Shown: one piece after another, positions 44,521 to 56,100 of the stretch | Position numbering within the stretch: the first letter of the stretch is position 1 | Layout: each line of letters opens with the position of its first letter | Source: Astropecten irregularis | Lineage: Eukaryota > Echinodermata > Asteroidea > Paxillosida > Astropectinidae | Assembly: GCA_963971285.1 (NCBI GenBank) | Contig: OZ020246.1 | Coordinates: 16,723,217-16,787,216, forward strand | Length of the DNA stretch: 64,000 nucleotides | Direction of reading: 5' to 3' | The notes under the pieces: model-generated | What the model was told of the DNA's origin: nothing | The model's database searches: none | The model's input: only the letters and a program-made list of their open reading frames with translations | Program-made: the position numbers and the translations under genes

Positions 44521-46299
44521 AGCATCAGGGCTTGAAGTACCTCATAAAAATGGCAGCCTTTGTTTTAGTGGAGGCACGACATAGGGCATAACTTTTTATA
44601 ACATGTCTAGTACGTTTATTCAGGGTCAACATTTACTGGGTCACTAGGCCTATGTGATAGGTGCTGAAAAATACTCAGATATTTCGAATGCTAAATTCAT
44701 GATATATCATAATTTTCCAACCCAAACACCAACCCCTAGCTGTCCCTTTAAATGACAGTCCCGAAGCTCTTCTGGGCTTGCAGTGCCTTTAGGCGTACGA
44801 CCCGAAATTAAATATTCATTGTGGTGTAGAAATTGAGACTAGCAAAATGGGAAATAGCGATGACTGTTGATGGAGTGCGCAAGATAAAATTATGCGAAGC
44901 CACGAAATGTTTTGACGTTCGCGTCTTAAAACGCGTCATTTGTTTAACGCGCAGTATGTACATTGTACAAAATGAATGTATGTTACATTATTCGCAGAAT
45001 TCACGTGTCTAAACGTGCAATTTGATAAACGTGCAGCACTTATAAAATAATATTGTAGGCCTACGCTCTACATATTAAACATTTTGTCTGTTTTCTGAAG
45101 ACATGAAGTCGCGAGCACTGATCGCTGAAACAACAAACATCACGATAAAGGGTGTAACATCAATTCATTCAACACTGTTTGGTTCTCTACAAGCTTAATC
45201 ATATTTTATTTATATTTTACTTTTTGATTAATAAACGGTAACATTCAATTTTCGCAACATATAACTCTGTTAAAAAAACAACTTTAGTTAGCGTTTCGCA
45301 CATGTAGCCTAGATGTGTTGCATATTGTTTGCTGGGTGTTTAACTGATATACTCAGGTTTTATATCCCGATTTAAAACAATTTCTATGTACATGTATTGC
45401 ACTTGAGCTTAAGATTACAGGGTGTTTAGTAAGAACATTGTTTAAGGAACATGTTGAGGCGTTATACCTTTGCATTTGTTTTCAAAGGTGGTTAAAACAT
45501 TTTAATTATGGAATTTTATATTGTCTTACAGGCCTAAATCTCGGATTTGATGATAAGTTTAATACATAGAGCCGACCACGGCTAGCTGAGACACGGTCGC
45601 TCTGTTTGCCTTTGATCAGGCTACAGAATGCAGCTGAATTGTGCAGCAGTGACCAGTCACTGACAAAATAACCATCTTGACCGTAACTGCTACTTGGAAA
45701 GGTCTAGGAATTAAAGTCATGAGTTTACGGCTAATAAAAATAGATGTAAATGTGTTGAAAGTTCATTAAAGATATACACAAGTAAATAAAGTTAGTGCAT
45801 GTCATCTTTGCAAGATTCCTAATTCCGTTTTGTTGAATTAATAACCAATTTTTTTTTTAACCATTTGTGTACTGTTAACCGCCTCATCCGTTCACCTGCC
45901 TACACAAGGCCATCCACGTTGTGGTTAACAACTACACAATGCTTAGATAATTTTACTAATTTTGTAGCTCCATGGCACTTCCTATATATTTACTGAACTA
46001 GTGCAACGCTGTGTATTGATTTATCAATACATTTTTTTGGGAAAAGCTATGACCGTTAGTATACCCAATAGAATAATAAAAAGGACCTATACACAGTCAT
46101 AATAAACAAAGATGTACATTTACGAAAAACGTACAGTAGGCCTACATATGCATTCAGATATACCTGCACATTACACAAAAATAATATCTTGAAAAGAAAA
46201 GTGGTATCGTCCACGTCTTATCAAAACATATTGTGCCCCTTACGCAATAATTAGAATGGAACGCCCCGCGTTAATGGTAGATTCTCATTCCCTAAGTAT
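44521..46299. other. Intergenic region UGT gene 4 to gene 5
   Basis: The first 1.3 kb matches the flank after gene 5 (49472-50790) closely. The last part matches the flank before gene 4 with a deletion that removes the inverted CCAAT motif region. A conserved block AGAGCCGACC...CAGTGACCAGTCACTGAC recurs after genes 2, 3, 4 and 5. No gene was recognised. Confidence 0.6.
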
Positions 46300-46528
46300 G
46301 CTAATGAGGGTCACGAAGGACCGAAATCCGACCAGAGGACGGGTAGTCGACAGCTCGTGACTGACGGTCCTCACCAAACCTATACAAGCTCCTGCCCCGT
46401 GGTAATTATTTTGTAGGCCGTGTCGAATCTCTCGAGATAGGACCGTTTAATCTTATACCAGTAATCCTACGAGAAGCGGTATTCACACCGACCGTGTAAG
46501 TGTATTGTCGTATACGGAGTACAAAGTC
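46300..46528 (+). promoter_or_regulatory. 5' flank / probable leader of UGT gene 5 (shortened)
   Basis: Retains AGGGTCACGAAGGACCG and GGACGGGTAGTCGACAGC, but about 120 bp between them, including the GATTGGTT motif present before genes 3 and 4, is missing. If that motif matters, gene 5 may be expressed differently; this is inference. Confidence 0.45.
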
Positions 46529-49471
46529 ATGGAAGTCAGGAATTGGCTAGTGGTCTGTCTCTTGATTTGCTGGACATTGATTAGTGCCGGTGACACTGCC
46601 ATCCACAGCGACAAAACTCTGCCGGATGTTCACAGTAAATCAACAAGCGCCGAAAATACTGACCAACGCCTTCGCGGCCGGTACATCAGCGAACAATCCG
46701 ATTCCGAGAAAGCCGTGTCCTCCGATGCTGTAGGTCCATCCAGGGACAGGGCTGAGGCCCGCCCGGTCGTCGGTGAAAAAGCCAAACGAATTCTTATCAT
46801 GGACTGCCTGATGGACGGGAGTCACACTCATATCCAGCGGCTGATGGCCAGAGAACTGGCCTCTAGGGGCCATAATGTGACCTGGCTGACCGTCGACGCT
46901 CTCATGTACTGGCCGACGGAGAGAGACAGGGAACTCATGCATTTCAGAGTGATCAAAACATCCATAACTGAGGAAACCCAGAAGAATTTTCTCGAATTCT
47001 GGACGCGAAAGGCCCTCAGCGGAGAGCTCTCTTCGTTTAGCTGGTAAGTTATTCCAAAGACTCACAAAACTAAACAAAAGCAGTCACGTGTGAGAAATCA
47101 AATTTAATTTAATGTCTAAAAAAAAATACTATTAGAAAGCTGATTATAAGGCAAAGCAGGGAATTTGTGTATAGCAACGAGGTAAAATGTTACGTGGGGC
47201 AAACCGAAGGGGAATCCTGGCAATGCATGCGTGGAGGTGCGTGATTTTGAAGTACGTGGGTCACGTTCTTTACACGTGGTTCTTATAATGTGGTTCAACA
47301 ATGATGTGAACTGTCATACTAATGTCCCTTTGAAAGACTTCCAAACATATTTTGCTTCCTTAAGCAGTGGCGTCGCCAAGGGGGGGGCCAGGGGGGGGCA
47401 CGTGCCCCCCCCCTGGAAAACCTTGTGCCCCCCCCTCGTGCCCCCCATTTGAGATTTGGGTTGGCGAAAAAAAATATAATATATATTATTGTAGTGCCCC
47501 CCCCAACAATTGCTAGTGCCCCCCTTGTGCCCCCAGACTCAAAAGTCTGGTGACGCCACTGTCCTTAAGTGACCGATGAGTCCACATGACAGTGCCATGC
47601 ATACGCAATATTCACTGGACAAGTTATCTAGCTTTGGGTTTTATTGTATCCCATCCCCTCTGAGCAGGTACATCAAGATGTGGCTCGGTTGGATTGAAGA
47701 ATATGCGAAACCTTTGCTTGCAAATATCGGAACTGCAGCCCGTGATATGCTCTTTAATCCGGATTACGATGAGCTCCGTGCTGCCAACTTTGACATGGTT
47801 TTATGCGAAGTTATGCTCCCGATGTGCGCCTCAGTGGCCCACGATATTCTGAAAGTGCCCTTCATCAACACCATCAATGGCGGTTTTCAGGGCACGCGAT
47901 ACAGTAGATGGTACCATCAACCGAGTCCCTTATCCTATGTGCCCGAGTTTCTCACAAGTTTGACGGATACCATGACTTTCCCGCAACGTGTGGGGAACTT
48001 TCTGACGCACTTGGCGTCCTTGATCATCTACGATTACGTCCTGTTCATCCAGCTGGACAAGTTGAGGGCCGAATATGGCCTAGACGTCAGCACAGGAACC
48101 AGAGAGCTTATGTCCCGGGCGGAGCTCAACCTGTACAACTGGGATTTCGTCCTGGGGTTCCCGAGACCAATCCAGCCCAATTCCATCATGATAGGCGGAC
48201 TGACCACCACCAAGCCAAAACCACTTTCCAAGGTAAAATGACACAATACCAATATTATAACTCTGACAAGATGTAACAACTCATTAACCGATGGTACATG
48301 AAGATCAGTCAATAAACCGAAACACTTTCAGGTTAAGTTTCTTATCCGGTTATATCGTTCCAGGATATTGAAGAGTTCGTGCAAGGTTCCGGCGAACATG
48401 GCGTCGTTATTTTCTCGGTCAGTACTCTGTTGAATGTCATGGACTTGGACATGGCCAACATGATCGGTGGCGCACTGGCTCGGCTGCCTCAACGCGTCAT
48501 CTGGAAGTACGTTGGGGAAGAGAAGCCGACAGCACTGGGCAACAATACCCTGGCTATCCCCTGGATCTCACAGCAAGACCTGCTTGGTAAGTCTAGAGAA
48601 GAAACCTGACAGTACAATAATGTCACAATTAACCCCTCGTGCTAGCCACAAATCCCTGCAGCACGACCGATATTGACTGAGTTGCTTACTAGACCATTTG
48701 GAATATGAAAATGATATACTTCCCGGGAAGATGTTCCAGGAAGATGTCAAATGCGAGATTATCCGTTTTATTATTATTTTTTCTTTTTTACCTGTAGCCC
48801 ATGAGAAAACTCGTCTCCTGATCTACCACGGCGGCTTAAACGGAGGCTTCGAGGCCATGTACTACGGTGTCCCTATTCTAGGCATCCCCATGTTCTCCGA
48901 CCAGATAGACATCATGGTCCGTCTTAAGAATCGCGTAGGAATGGCCCAATACTTCCCCGATGGCATGCGGGGCCTGACCACGGAGAAACTTTACCAGGGC
49001 ATTCAAGAAGTCCTGAGCAATCCCTTGTGAGTATATCTGTGAGTGAATGGGTTTATCAGATGAGAGCATTCAGTTCTTCATCTGTGCTGCTACATCGGGA
49101 GGTTGTGGGTTCATAGTACATTAAGTTGTATTTAAATTTGGTTTATTTTTAAGCAGCCATACGTTTCGTTTATATTTCCCCTGATGAATAGATATCGCGA
49201 GAACGCTCAGAAAGCATCCCGTCAGTTACGGAACGTGGAGGCGATGGAGCAGGGCGCACCTTTGAATCGGACGGCCCGCTGGATCGAGTACGCCATAGAG
49301 CACGGTACTGCACACCTACGGACAGGAGCGGATAACATGGCCTGGTACCAGCTTATACTTCTGGATGTGATGGGAGTCTATGTCGTAGTAATTGCTGCCT
49401 TGGTGTACCTCATGAGAAGATGCTGGTATACGCACTCGATCCGCGCTCCTGCCTTGGGCGCTTTGAAGTAG
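46529..49471 (+). CDS. UDP-glycosyltransferase (UGT), tandem gene 5
   Basis: Exons 46529-47043, 47668-48232, 48364-48586, 48798-49026 and 49192-49471 give 603 residues. The start at 46529 is the conserved Met; an in-frame Met 8 codons upstream is not shared. It is the closest relative of gene 4, with the same 211-bp intron 3, a 165-bp intron 4 and the tail RAPALGALK. Private changes include MLPMC for MFPMC next to the Glu at the dyad position, and the first codons of exon 5 flank (GAATAG acceptor instead of GACTAG). Intron 1 is the longest of the five (624 bp), partly because of a transposon insertion. It is otherwise a mosaic of gene-2-like and gene-4-like sequence. Confidence 0.9.
47357..47569. 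mobile_element. 197-bp hAT-type MITE in intron 1 of UGT gene 5, with empty site in gene 2
   Basis: The element spans 47365-47561, with inverted ends CAGTGGCGTC and GACGCCACTG and 8-bp target duplications TCCTTAAG at 47357-47364 and 47562-47569. The homologous intron of gene 2 has a single uninterrupted TCCTTAAG at 32496-32503. The interior is G-run then C-run rich and non-coding. The 8-bp duplication and the CAGTGGCG end fit non-autonomous hAT elements. Confidence 0.85.
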
Positions 49472-51099
49472 AGCATCAGGGCTTGAAGTACCTCATAAAA
49501 ATGGCAGCCATTGTTTTAGTGGAGGCACGAAATAGGGCATAACTTTTTATAACATATCTAGTACGTTTATTCAGGGTCAACATTAACTGGGTCACTAGGC
49601 CTATGGTATAGGTGCTGAAAAATACTCAGATATTTCGAATGATAAATTCATGATATATCATAATTTTCCAACCCAAACACCAACCCCTAGCTGTCCCTTT
49701 AAATGACAGTCCCGAAGCTCTTCTGGGCTTGCAGTGCCTTTAGGCGTACGACCCGAAATTAAATATTCATTGTGGTGTAGAAATTGAGACTAGCAAAATG
49801 GGAAATAGCGATGACTGTTGATGGAGTGCGCAAGATAACATTATGCGAAGCCACGAAATGTCTTGACGTTCGCGTCTTAAAACGCGTAATTTGTTTAACG
49901 CGCAGTATGTACATTGTACAAAATGAATGTATGTTACATTATTCGCAGAATTCACGTGTCTAAACGTGCAATTTGATAAACGTGCAGCACTTATAAAATA
50001 ATATTGTAGGCCTACGCTCTACATATTAAAAATTTTGTCTGTTTTCTGAAGACATGAAGTCGCGAGCACTGATCGCTGAAACAACAAACATCACGATATT
50101 AAGGGTGTAACATCAATTCATTCAACACTGTTTGGTTCTCTACAAGCTTAATCATATTTTATTTATATTTTACTTTTCGATTAATAAACGGTAACATTCA
50201 ATTTTCGCAACATATAACTCTTAAAAAAACAACAACTTTAGTTAGCGTTTCGCACATGTAGACTAGATGGTTTGTTGCATATTGTTTGCAGGGTGTTTAA
50301 CTGATATACTCAGGTTTTATATCCCGATTTAAAACAATTTCTATGTACATGTATTGCACTTGAGCTTAAGATTACAGGGTGTTTAGTAAGAACATTGTTT
50401 AAGGAACATGTTGAGGCGTTATACCTTTGCATTTGTTTTCAAAGGTGGTTAAAACATTTTAATTATGGAATTTTATATTGTCTTACAGGCCTAAATCTCG
50501 GATTTGATGATAAGTTTAATACATAGAGCCGACCGCGGCTAGCTGAGACACGGTCGCTTTGTTTGCCTTTGATCAGGCTACAGAATGCAGCTGAATTGTG
50601 CAGCAGTGACCAGTCACTGACAAAATAACCATCTTGACCGTAACTGCTACTTGGAAAGGTTTAGAAATTTGAAAGTCCTGAGATTACGGCCAACATAAAC
50701 AGATGTAAGATGTATTGGAAGCTCGTTAAAGATATACACAAACAAATAAAATTAGTGTCATCTTTGCAAGATTCCTGATTGTTTGTTAAATTAATATAAA
50801 GATTTTAGGGTACATGTATAAACATACGGCTTAACCAATACATAAACAAATCAATCACAAATAAATGCATAAAAACGATATCATTAACGATATCATTAAA
50901 GGACGAAGATGAAATAAAAACAGACAAATTGAATAAACCATAACAGAGAAAATATACCAACAAATTTACATATGAAAAGTTAATGTGTAAAAACAACAAT
51001 TGAAACTAAATATACAGATAACAACATAAAGAAATGAAATGTTACAGTGCTAAGTTTTATACTGGTAATAATTACAATTAGTTCATTGTTGTGTTGAAG
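49472..51099. other. 3' flank of UGT gene 5 and AT-rich intergenic DNA
   Basis: To about 50790 it copies the flank of gene 4. Beyond that it is AT-rich single-copy DNA with a small direct repeat of CGATATCATTAA near 50877-50895. No gene was recognised. Confidence 0.55.
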
Positions 51100-51310
51100 G
51101 TAGTATCATACTTTGGTAGCATACCAAAACAAAAATCTTCACAGATTTACCTATAACTTACAGGGTATAAAGATGGTGGAGGTAGAAACATGCCCTTACA
51201 ATCGTCCTGCCTGAAATGCTACATTTATCCAGACAAGAGTAAAACCAGTGACCAAAAACAATTCTGATCTTCGGAAGATCCAAAATCCTGTGAAAAGACT
51301 ACATAATACT
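51100..51310. repeat. Dispersed repeat family member
   Basis: Words TATCATACTTTGGTAGCA, CACAGATTTACCTATAACTT, CAGGGTATAAAGATGG and TGCCTGAAATGCTACATTTA match the family at 29130, 54850-55080 and 59000. Non-coding. Confidence 0.55.
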
Positions 51311-51678
51311 GTGAATGTTTTTCACAGTTTTCAGTTAAAAATTGGACATCGTATGGGACTGGACATTTCACAGATGACTGGTACTGTATCTTTCTTGATA
51401 TTTCTAATGCTGAATCTGCATTTCTTTGGCAAAAACCAAAGTATGAAATAACCTTTAACCTTTGGGTGAAATGAGATTTTAAAAAGAGGAAAAAAGAAAG
51501 CAGAGAAAAACACAGAATCATGATGTGAAACAAACTGAAATCTATATTATAGCTCAAAATGGGTTTGAAAGTTTGAAAAGTGTTGGGAGTGTTTACGTAC
51601 TTATGGGTTCCGAGATCAACGATCAATATCATGTTGGACGTTTGCCTTCTGACTAAGGGTCGTTCCCCGTACAGAGGC

Positions 51679-51824
51679 CAATGGGAGACTTTGGAGAACC
51701 GGTCTTCAAGTCAACAGCGCACGCGCACGCAATTGTGAGCATGCGCGCGTTGAATTGCGCCTGCGCTGTTGTGCGTGCGCGTGCGCTGTTGACTTGAAGA
51801 CCGGTTCTCCAAAGTCTCCCATTG
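51679..51824. mobile_element. 146-bp palindromic element, copy 1
   Basis: Arms of about 50 bp starting CAATGGGAGACTTTGGAGAA are inverted around an alternating GCGCACGCGCACGCAATTG centre. A shortened relative lies at 55348-55456. The centre is rich in alternating purine-pyrimidine steps. No coding content; no clear target duplication. Confidence 0.65.
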
Positions 51825-52185
51825 CCAGAGAATTCGGGACGAACAAGACCAAATCAGAAAGCTGATACACAGGAGAGATAACATTAACACAGAAACTACC
51901 AGACAAAAAGAACACCACCTCTTTCATCGCTATGTTACGGTAAAAAGACCAGCACACACAAGTTTCAGCATATCTCAGAATGAGTTCCACCTCCCAAACC
52001 TCCCATTCCTATAGCAACAAGGAGCAGATTTACGCTCTTTCTCTCAGTCAAGTTTATTGGCAGAATGTGTTCCTTTGTTTTTTTTCTCCTGAAACCTCCA
52101 GCTCAAAAGTATTCGAGGCTGAATGACAAGACAACATTGACTTACATGATTGACTCATATGTTTGTATTGTCATTTAGCCTTCGA

Positions 52186-52230
52186 TAAAGATCCTGCTAG
52201 GATCGAAACGCGTCAGGCCTTCCGAACTCC
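52186..52230 (+). other. Hammerhead-like hairpin motif, possible Penelope-type retroelement relic
   Basis: The sequence GATCCTGCTAGGATC forms a 5-bp stem followed by GAAACGCGTC, enclosed by GCCT and AGGC. The arrangement stem-GAAAC resembles the degenerate hammerhead-type motif found at the ends of Penelope-like elements. The expected CTGANGA core is replaced by CGATAAA, so catalysis is unlikely. No GIY-YIG or reverse transcriptase frame is visible nearby. Confidence 0.25.
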
Positions 52231-52499
52231 AAGCAAGAGATTTGGCACCAGTCATTGAGTATTAAACTCAATACTGTCCAATATACCCAAGGCATGTCTC
52301 TTATTGAGGACTTAGTCTTACCGACAACCGACGGATTTGTACAAAAACTTGGGCAGTGATGAAGTTTACAGGCTTCTCATGAGGTTTCTAAAAGAGAGGA
52401 TAGAAAAACTGAGGCCGACATTTTTAAGCATCTTTTCTAATAATACTGCGGTATCACTTAATACACTTCTTACAGTGCATGTTTTCTGAGCAGTCTTTT

Positions 52500-52700
52500 C
52501 AATGGAATGACATCAACCGCATGTAAGGCTGCATCCGAAACCAGTTGCCTATAGAGCTAGGTCTAGGTCTGGGCCCATTGCAAATGCATTGGAACACACT
52601 GACTATAGACGTAGCCATAGCTCTGGAAACCCGTTTCATACATGGTCTAAGCTTGGGAATTAAAAAAAAAACCAAGGTCTTAGAGATGTTATGTCCAAGC
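52500..52700. other. Intergenic stretch 3' of the ENTR1-like gene
   Basis: Contains CCGAAACCAGTTGCC and CTCTGGAAACCCG words resembling the inverted-repeat element at 56275-56512. No gene seen. The 3' UTR of the ENTR1-like gene may extend into the DNA just right of this. Confidence 0.35.
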
Positions 52701-53131
52701 TTTTGAGATAATATAGACTTGACTGGCATTTTTCAAAATCTTGAGGTTTTAAGTAATACAAAGCACAAACAATTCAAATATCAATTGCTAGTTGCAGTTA
52801 AAGCAATTTTGCATTCATGTTTTAGTAGCAGTTATTCAGAAACTATTTTTATGACTACATGTATATTAGAAATCCGTTACCAGCCTGGATATTGGCGAAA
52901 ACGAAACAACAGACATCTTGCAAATGTTACAACATATAGGAGCGATACCCAACAGTTTCTTTTTTTTTTATATATATATAAGACTATAATATAATTATTG
53001 CTCTAAGTATTTACATCACTGTATACACCTTCTTTGCGGACGTTTTTTGTTAACCTTGAAGTCTCATTTTGAAGTTGAGTTTTACCAATTTTACAGGTTT
53101 GTGGCTTTTTTTAAATTGGCTGTGCCTGACC

Positions 53132-56100
53132 TCATAATGCTGTGCCAAATGATTTGGGCACTTCTGAGATGCGGTCGATGCAGGCGAGGGTTTCGGCGAG
53201 AAGTTTCAGGGCTTCCACACCGGACGACATTTGCCTAAATGGAAGAGAATGGAGAAAAACAACAACAAAATACAAAATGAGATTTTGGCCGTTGGAATAA
53301 TTACGAATTAAAATGTGACTCAGATGTTCGATTGAGCTCAAATTTTCACAGGCTTAATATTTTATGGTACGAGTGCTGTTCTGTCACCTTTACCAATGTT
53401 GTACACACCCAAGAAAGGGAACAGTCATGCAACAAAGATGACCAACATTTTGTCATTGTTTTTATTCATACCACACTTTAGGGTTAAAAGGATAGACCTA
53501 AGCTTCTTGAAAGAACCAGACTGCACTGGATTTTATTCATAAAAACTTTCAACCACGGTTCAAAGGACAGCATAAAGCACATCCCACAGCACAGTTTGCA
53601 ATGGATGCCCACTGCACAGTGTTCAATGGAAGCTCACTGCTTTCTTCCGTCAATAAACCCACAGTACTTCCTGTTGGCCTTGGAGATGAGTCTATTTCTA
53701 TTGATGCGTTCTGCAAACTACCAGCATATTATTTGTGGCATTATTAAGAACGCTCTTACCAGCATATTTCACTGCATGTACAATAGCATTCTACCACAGG
53801 TACAATGGCCGGCAGTGATTTGCAAAAAAAAGCAGTACATGTATAACTGTGCACAGGGTGGTTGAACTGGATAGTAGGCAATAAATACCACCTTTTATGA
53901 GATTTCCTCTTTTTGAGGATAAATCAGCGCAGACATCCGGGTACTTTCGTTTTCCTGAATTTAACGACTGATGAAAACCAGCATGATGACCCAAGCTATG
54001 GACAAACCACGTACAAAAGATAGCACACTGTCCATCGTCGAGTTGCAGTATTTTTGTCAAGAAGCAGAGATCAGTCTATGCTTATTTGCTCGCATTTCAA
54101 GGACTTAAAATGAATACAGTCAGTTCCCCTTGCGGTTTATTTGATAAAATAATAAAAAGAAAAAAAACCCTCAATTTCAGAACAGGGACCAGAAACATAA
54201 GATGGGCAATAGGCCCCTTTCGCAGATCCCTAGCTGCCTACCCGATTTTCTGTACAAACCGCAGACTGTCCCGCAATGCATTTTCATATACCTTCAAATT
54301 TCTGGCACTTTCAACAAGAATGGCTCCATGAGTCTGACTTACTTGACTGAAGCATCAGCTTCTTTAGCAGCCGTAGCAAGTTTCACTGAGGCCGCGTGGG
54401 ACTTCTCCTTCAGCTCTTGCAAGGCTGTGCCTTCTTCTAGTTTCTTGTTCTTGGTCGAGAGGGCCGCTATCTCTGACTGTGGGTTATGATGAAACATGCG
54501 GACAGAATATCAGAGGCTATCACCACTCACTAGCTTGAAAAACACTTGCTAAAAGGACATGTACAACAATGGGAAACGTGAAAGAGCAGCTGGGGTCTGT
54601 TAATAATTTGATTTGTCACGGAATACAAACAAACCTGTACAATTTTCAGCTCAATTGATCATTGGAAACCGAAGAAAAATTATGAAAAACTGTTGCAATT
54701 GTTACGCCAAATTCTGTGGGAAAAGCTGTCTCATTTTTGATCTTGCCAAGATAAAAAATGTTTTGGTGTTTGATTTTACTCTTTTATGGATAAATACAGC
54801 ATTTCAGGCAGACCAATGTTCACAGTATGTTTCTACCATTACCTTCTTTATACACCTGTACCATGTAAGTTATACGTAAATCTGTAAACATTTCTGCTTT
54901 GGTTTGTTACCAATGTTGTACATGCCCTTTAAAGGTGCAATAATAACTTAGTAGGAAACCAAAACAGACATGTTCACACATTTTATGTATAATACAGGGT
55001 ATAGTAAATACAGACCTGGTGCAAACACCCCATTAAAACCTTTCTGCCTGAAATGTTGTATTTTTCCAGAAATGAGTACCCGGCAAAATACAGTTTTGTT
55101 CTCTGAGATCCAAACCTCTCAATTACAATTATCTCACAATTTTGTGCAACAATTGTTACACTTTTCGCTGCTTTTTACTGTTTTCAATGATCAATTGAGC
55201 TGAAAATTTCACAGGTTTGTTTTTATTCCTTGACAAATCATATTGTGAACAGATCGCAGCTGTTCTATCAACTTGACCAAACTATGATAGTACCTAAAAT
55301 GGACTATTTCCCTTCAACAGAAATCCAAACAGTTTTCAGAGGAATATCAATGGGAGACTTGACTTGCATATACATGCGCAAAACAACGCACGCATGCTCA
55401 CAATTGCGTGTGCGTGCGCTGTGGACTTGAAGACCGGTTCTCCAAAGTCTCCCATTCCTATTTCTTGTCTCCCTGAATCTTATTCTTCAGTAGCCCCTTC
55501 AATACCAAGAGAGGCTTCCAGCCTTGTTAGGGTAAACTTGTATGAGCATGAACCTCAGGATTGTGATCATTATCAAGGTGCAGGCTTACAAATAAGTGAC
55601 ACTTCCCACTTTTAAGCTATCCACTCATGCTAGGCCCTATCTCTCGTTCCCAAACAAAATAATCTTAAGCTATTTTACAGCACCATTTTTCAATTTTACA
55701 AACGGCCAGTCCAACCTGGGCACTCCTTCCAACCTGCAGCTCTGCCCAAGCTTCACATGTTCCCTTCCCAACCCCCTTGTAACATTTCCCTACGACAGAA
55801 CTAAGTGAGGCTACCAGCAAAACGACATCGCGTGACATCGATCACCTTTTTCCTTATCTGTACTTACCGCAGTGAATAATCCTTTCATTTCTAAGTAAGG
55901 CTTGCATAACACTATTTTTCGGATGGTGTGTGGTCCTGAGAAGGACCGGTGAGACTCAGGAGTGAGAGAACGGCCAGACTGGCTGAAATATTTTGTCTAA
56001 CCGATTTTTCTCAGGACCACACACCTTCCAAAAAGAGTGACATTCCGGTACTTGGTGTATACGCAAGCCTTACATAGTTCTTGTCTCTCCACCATGCAAA

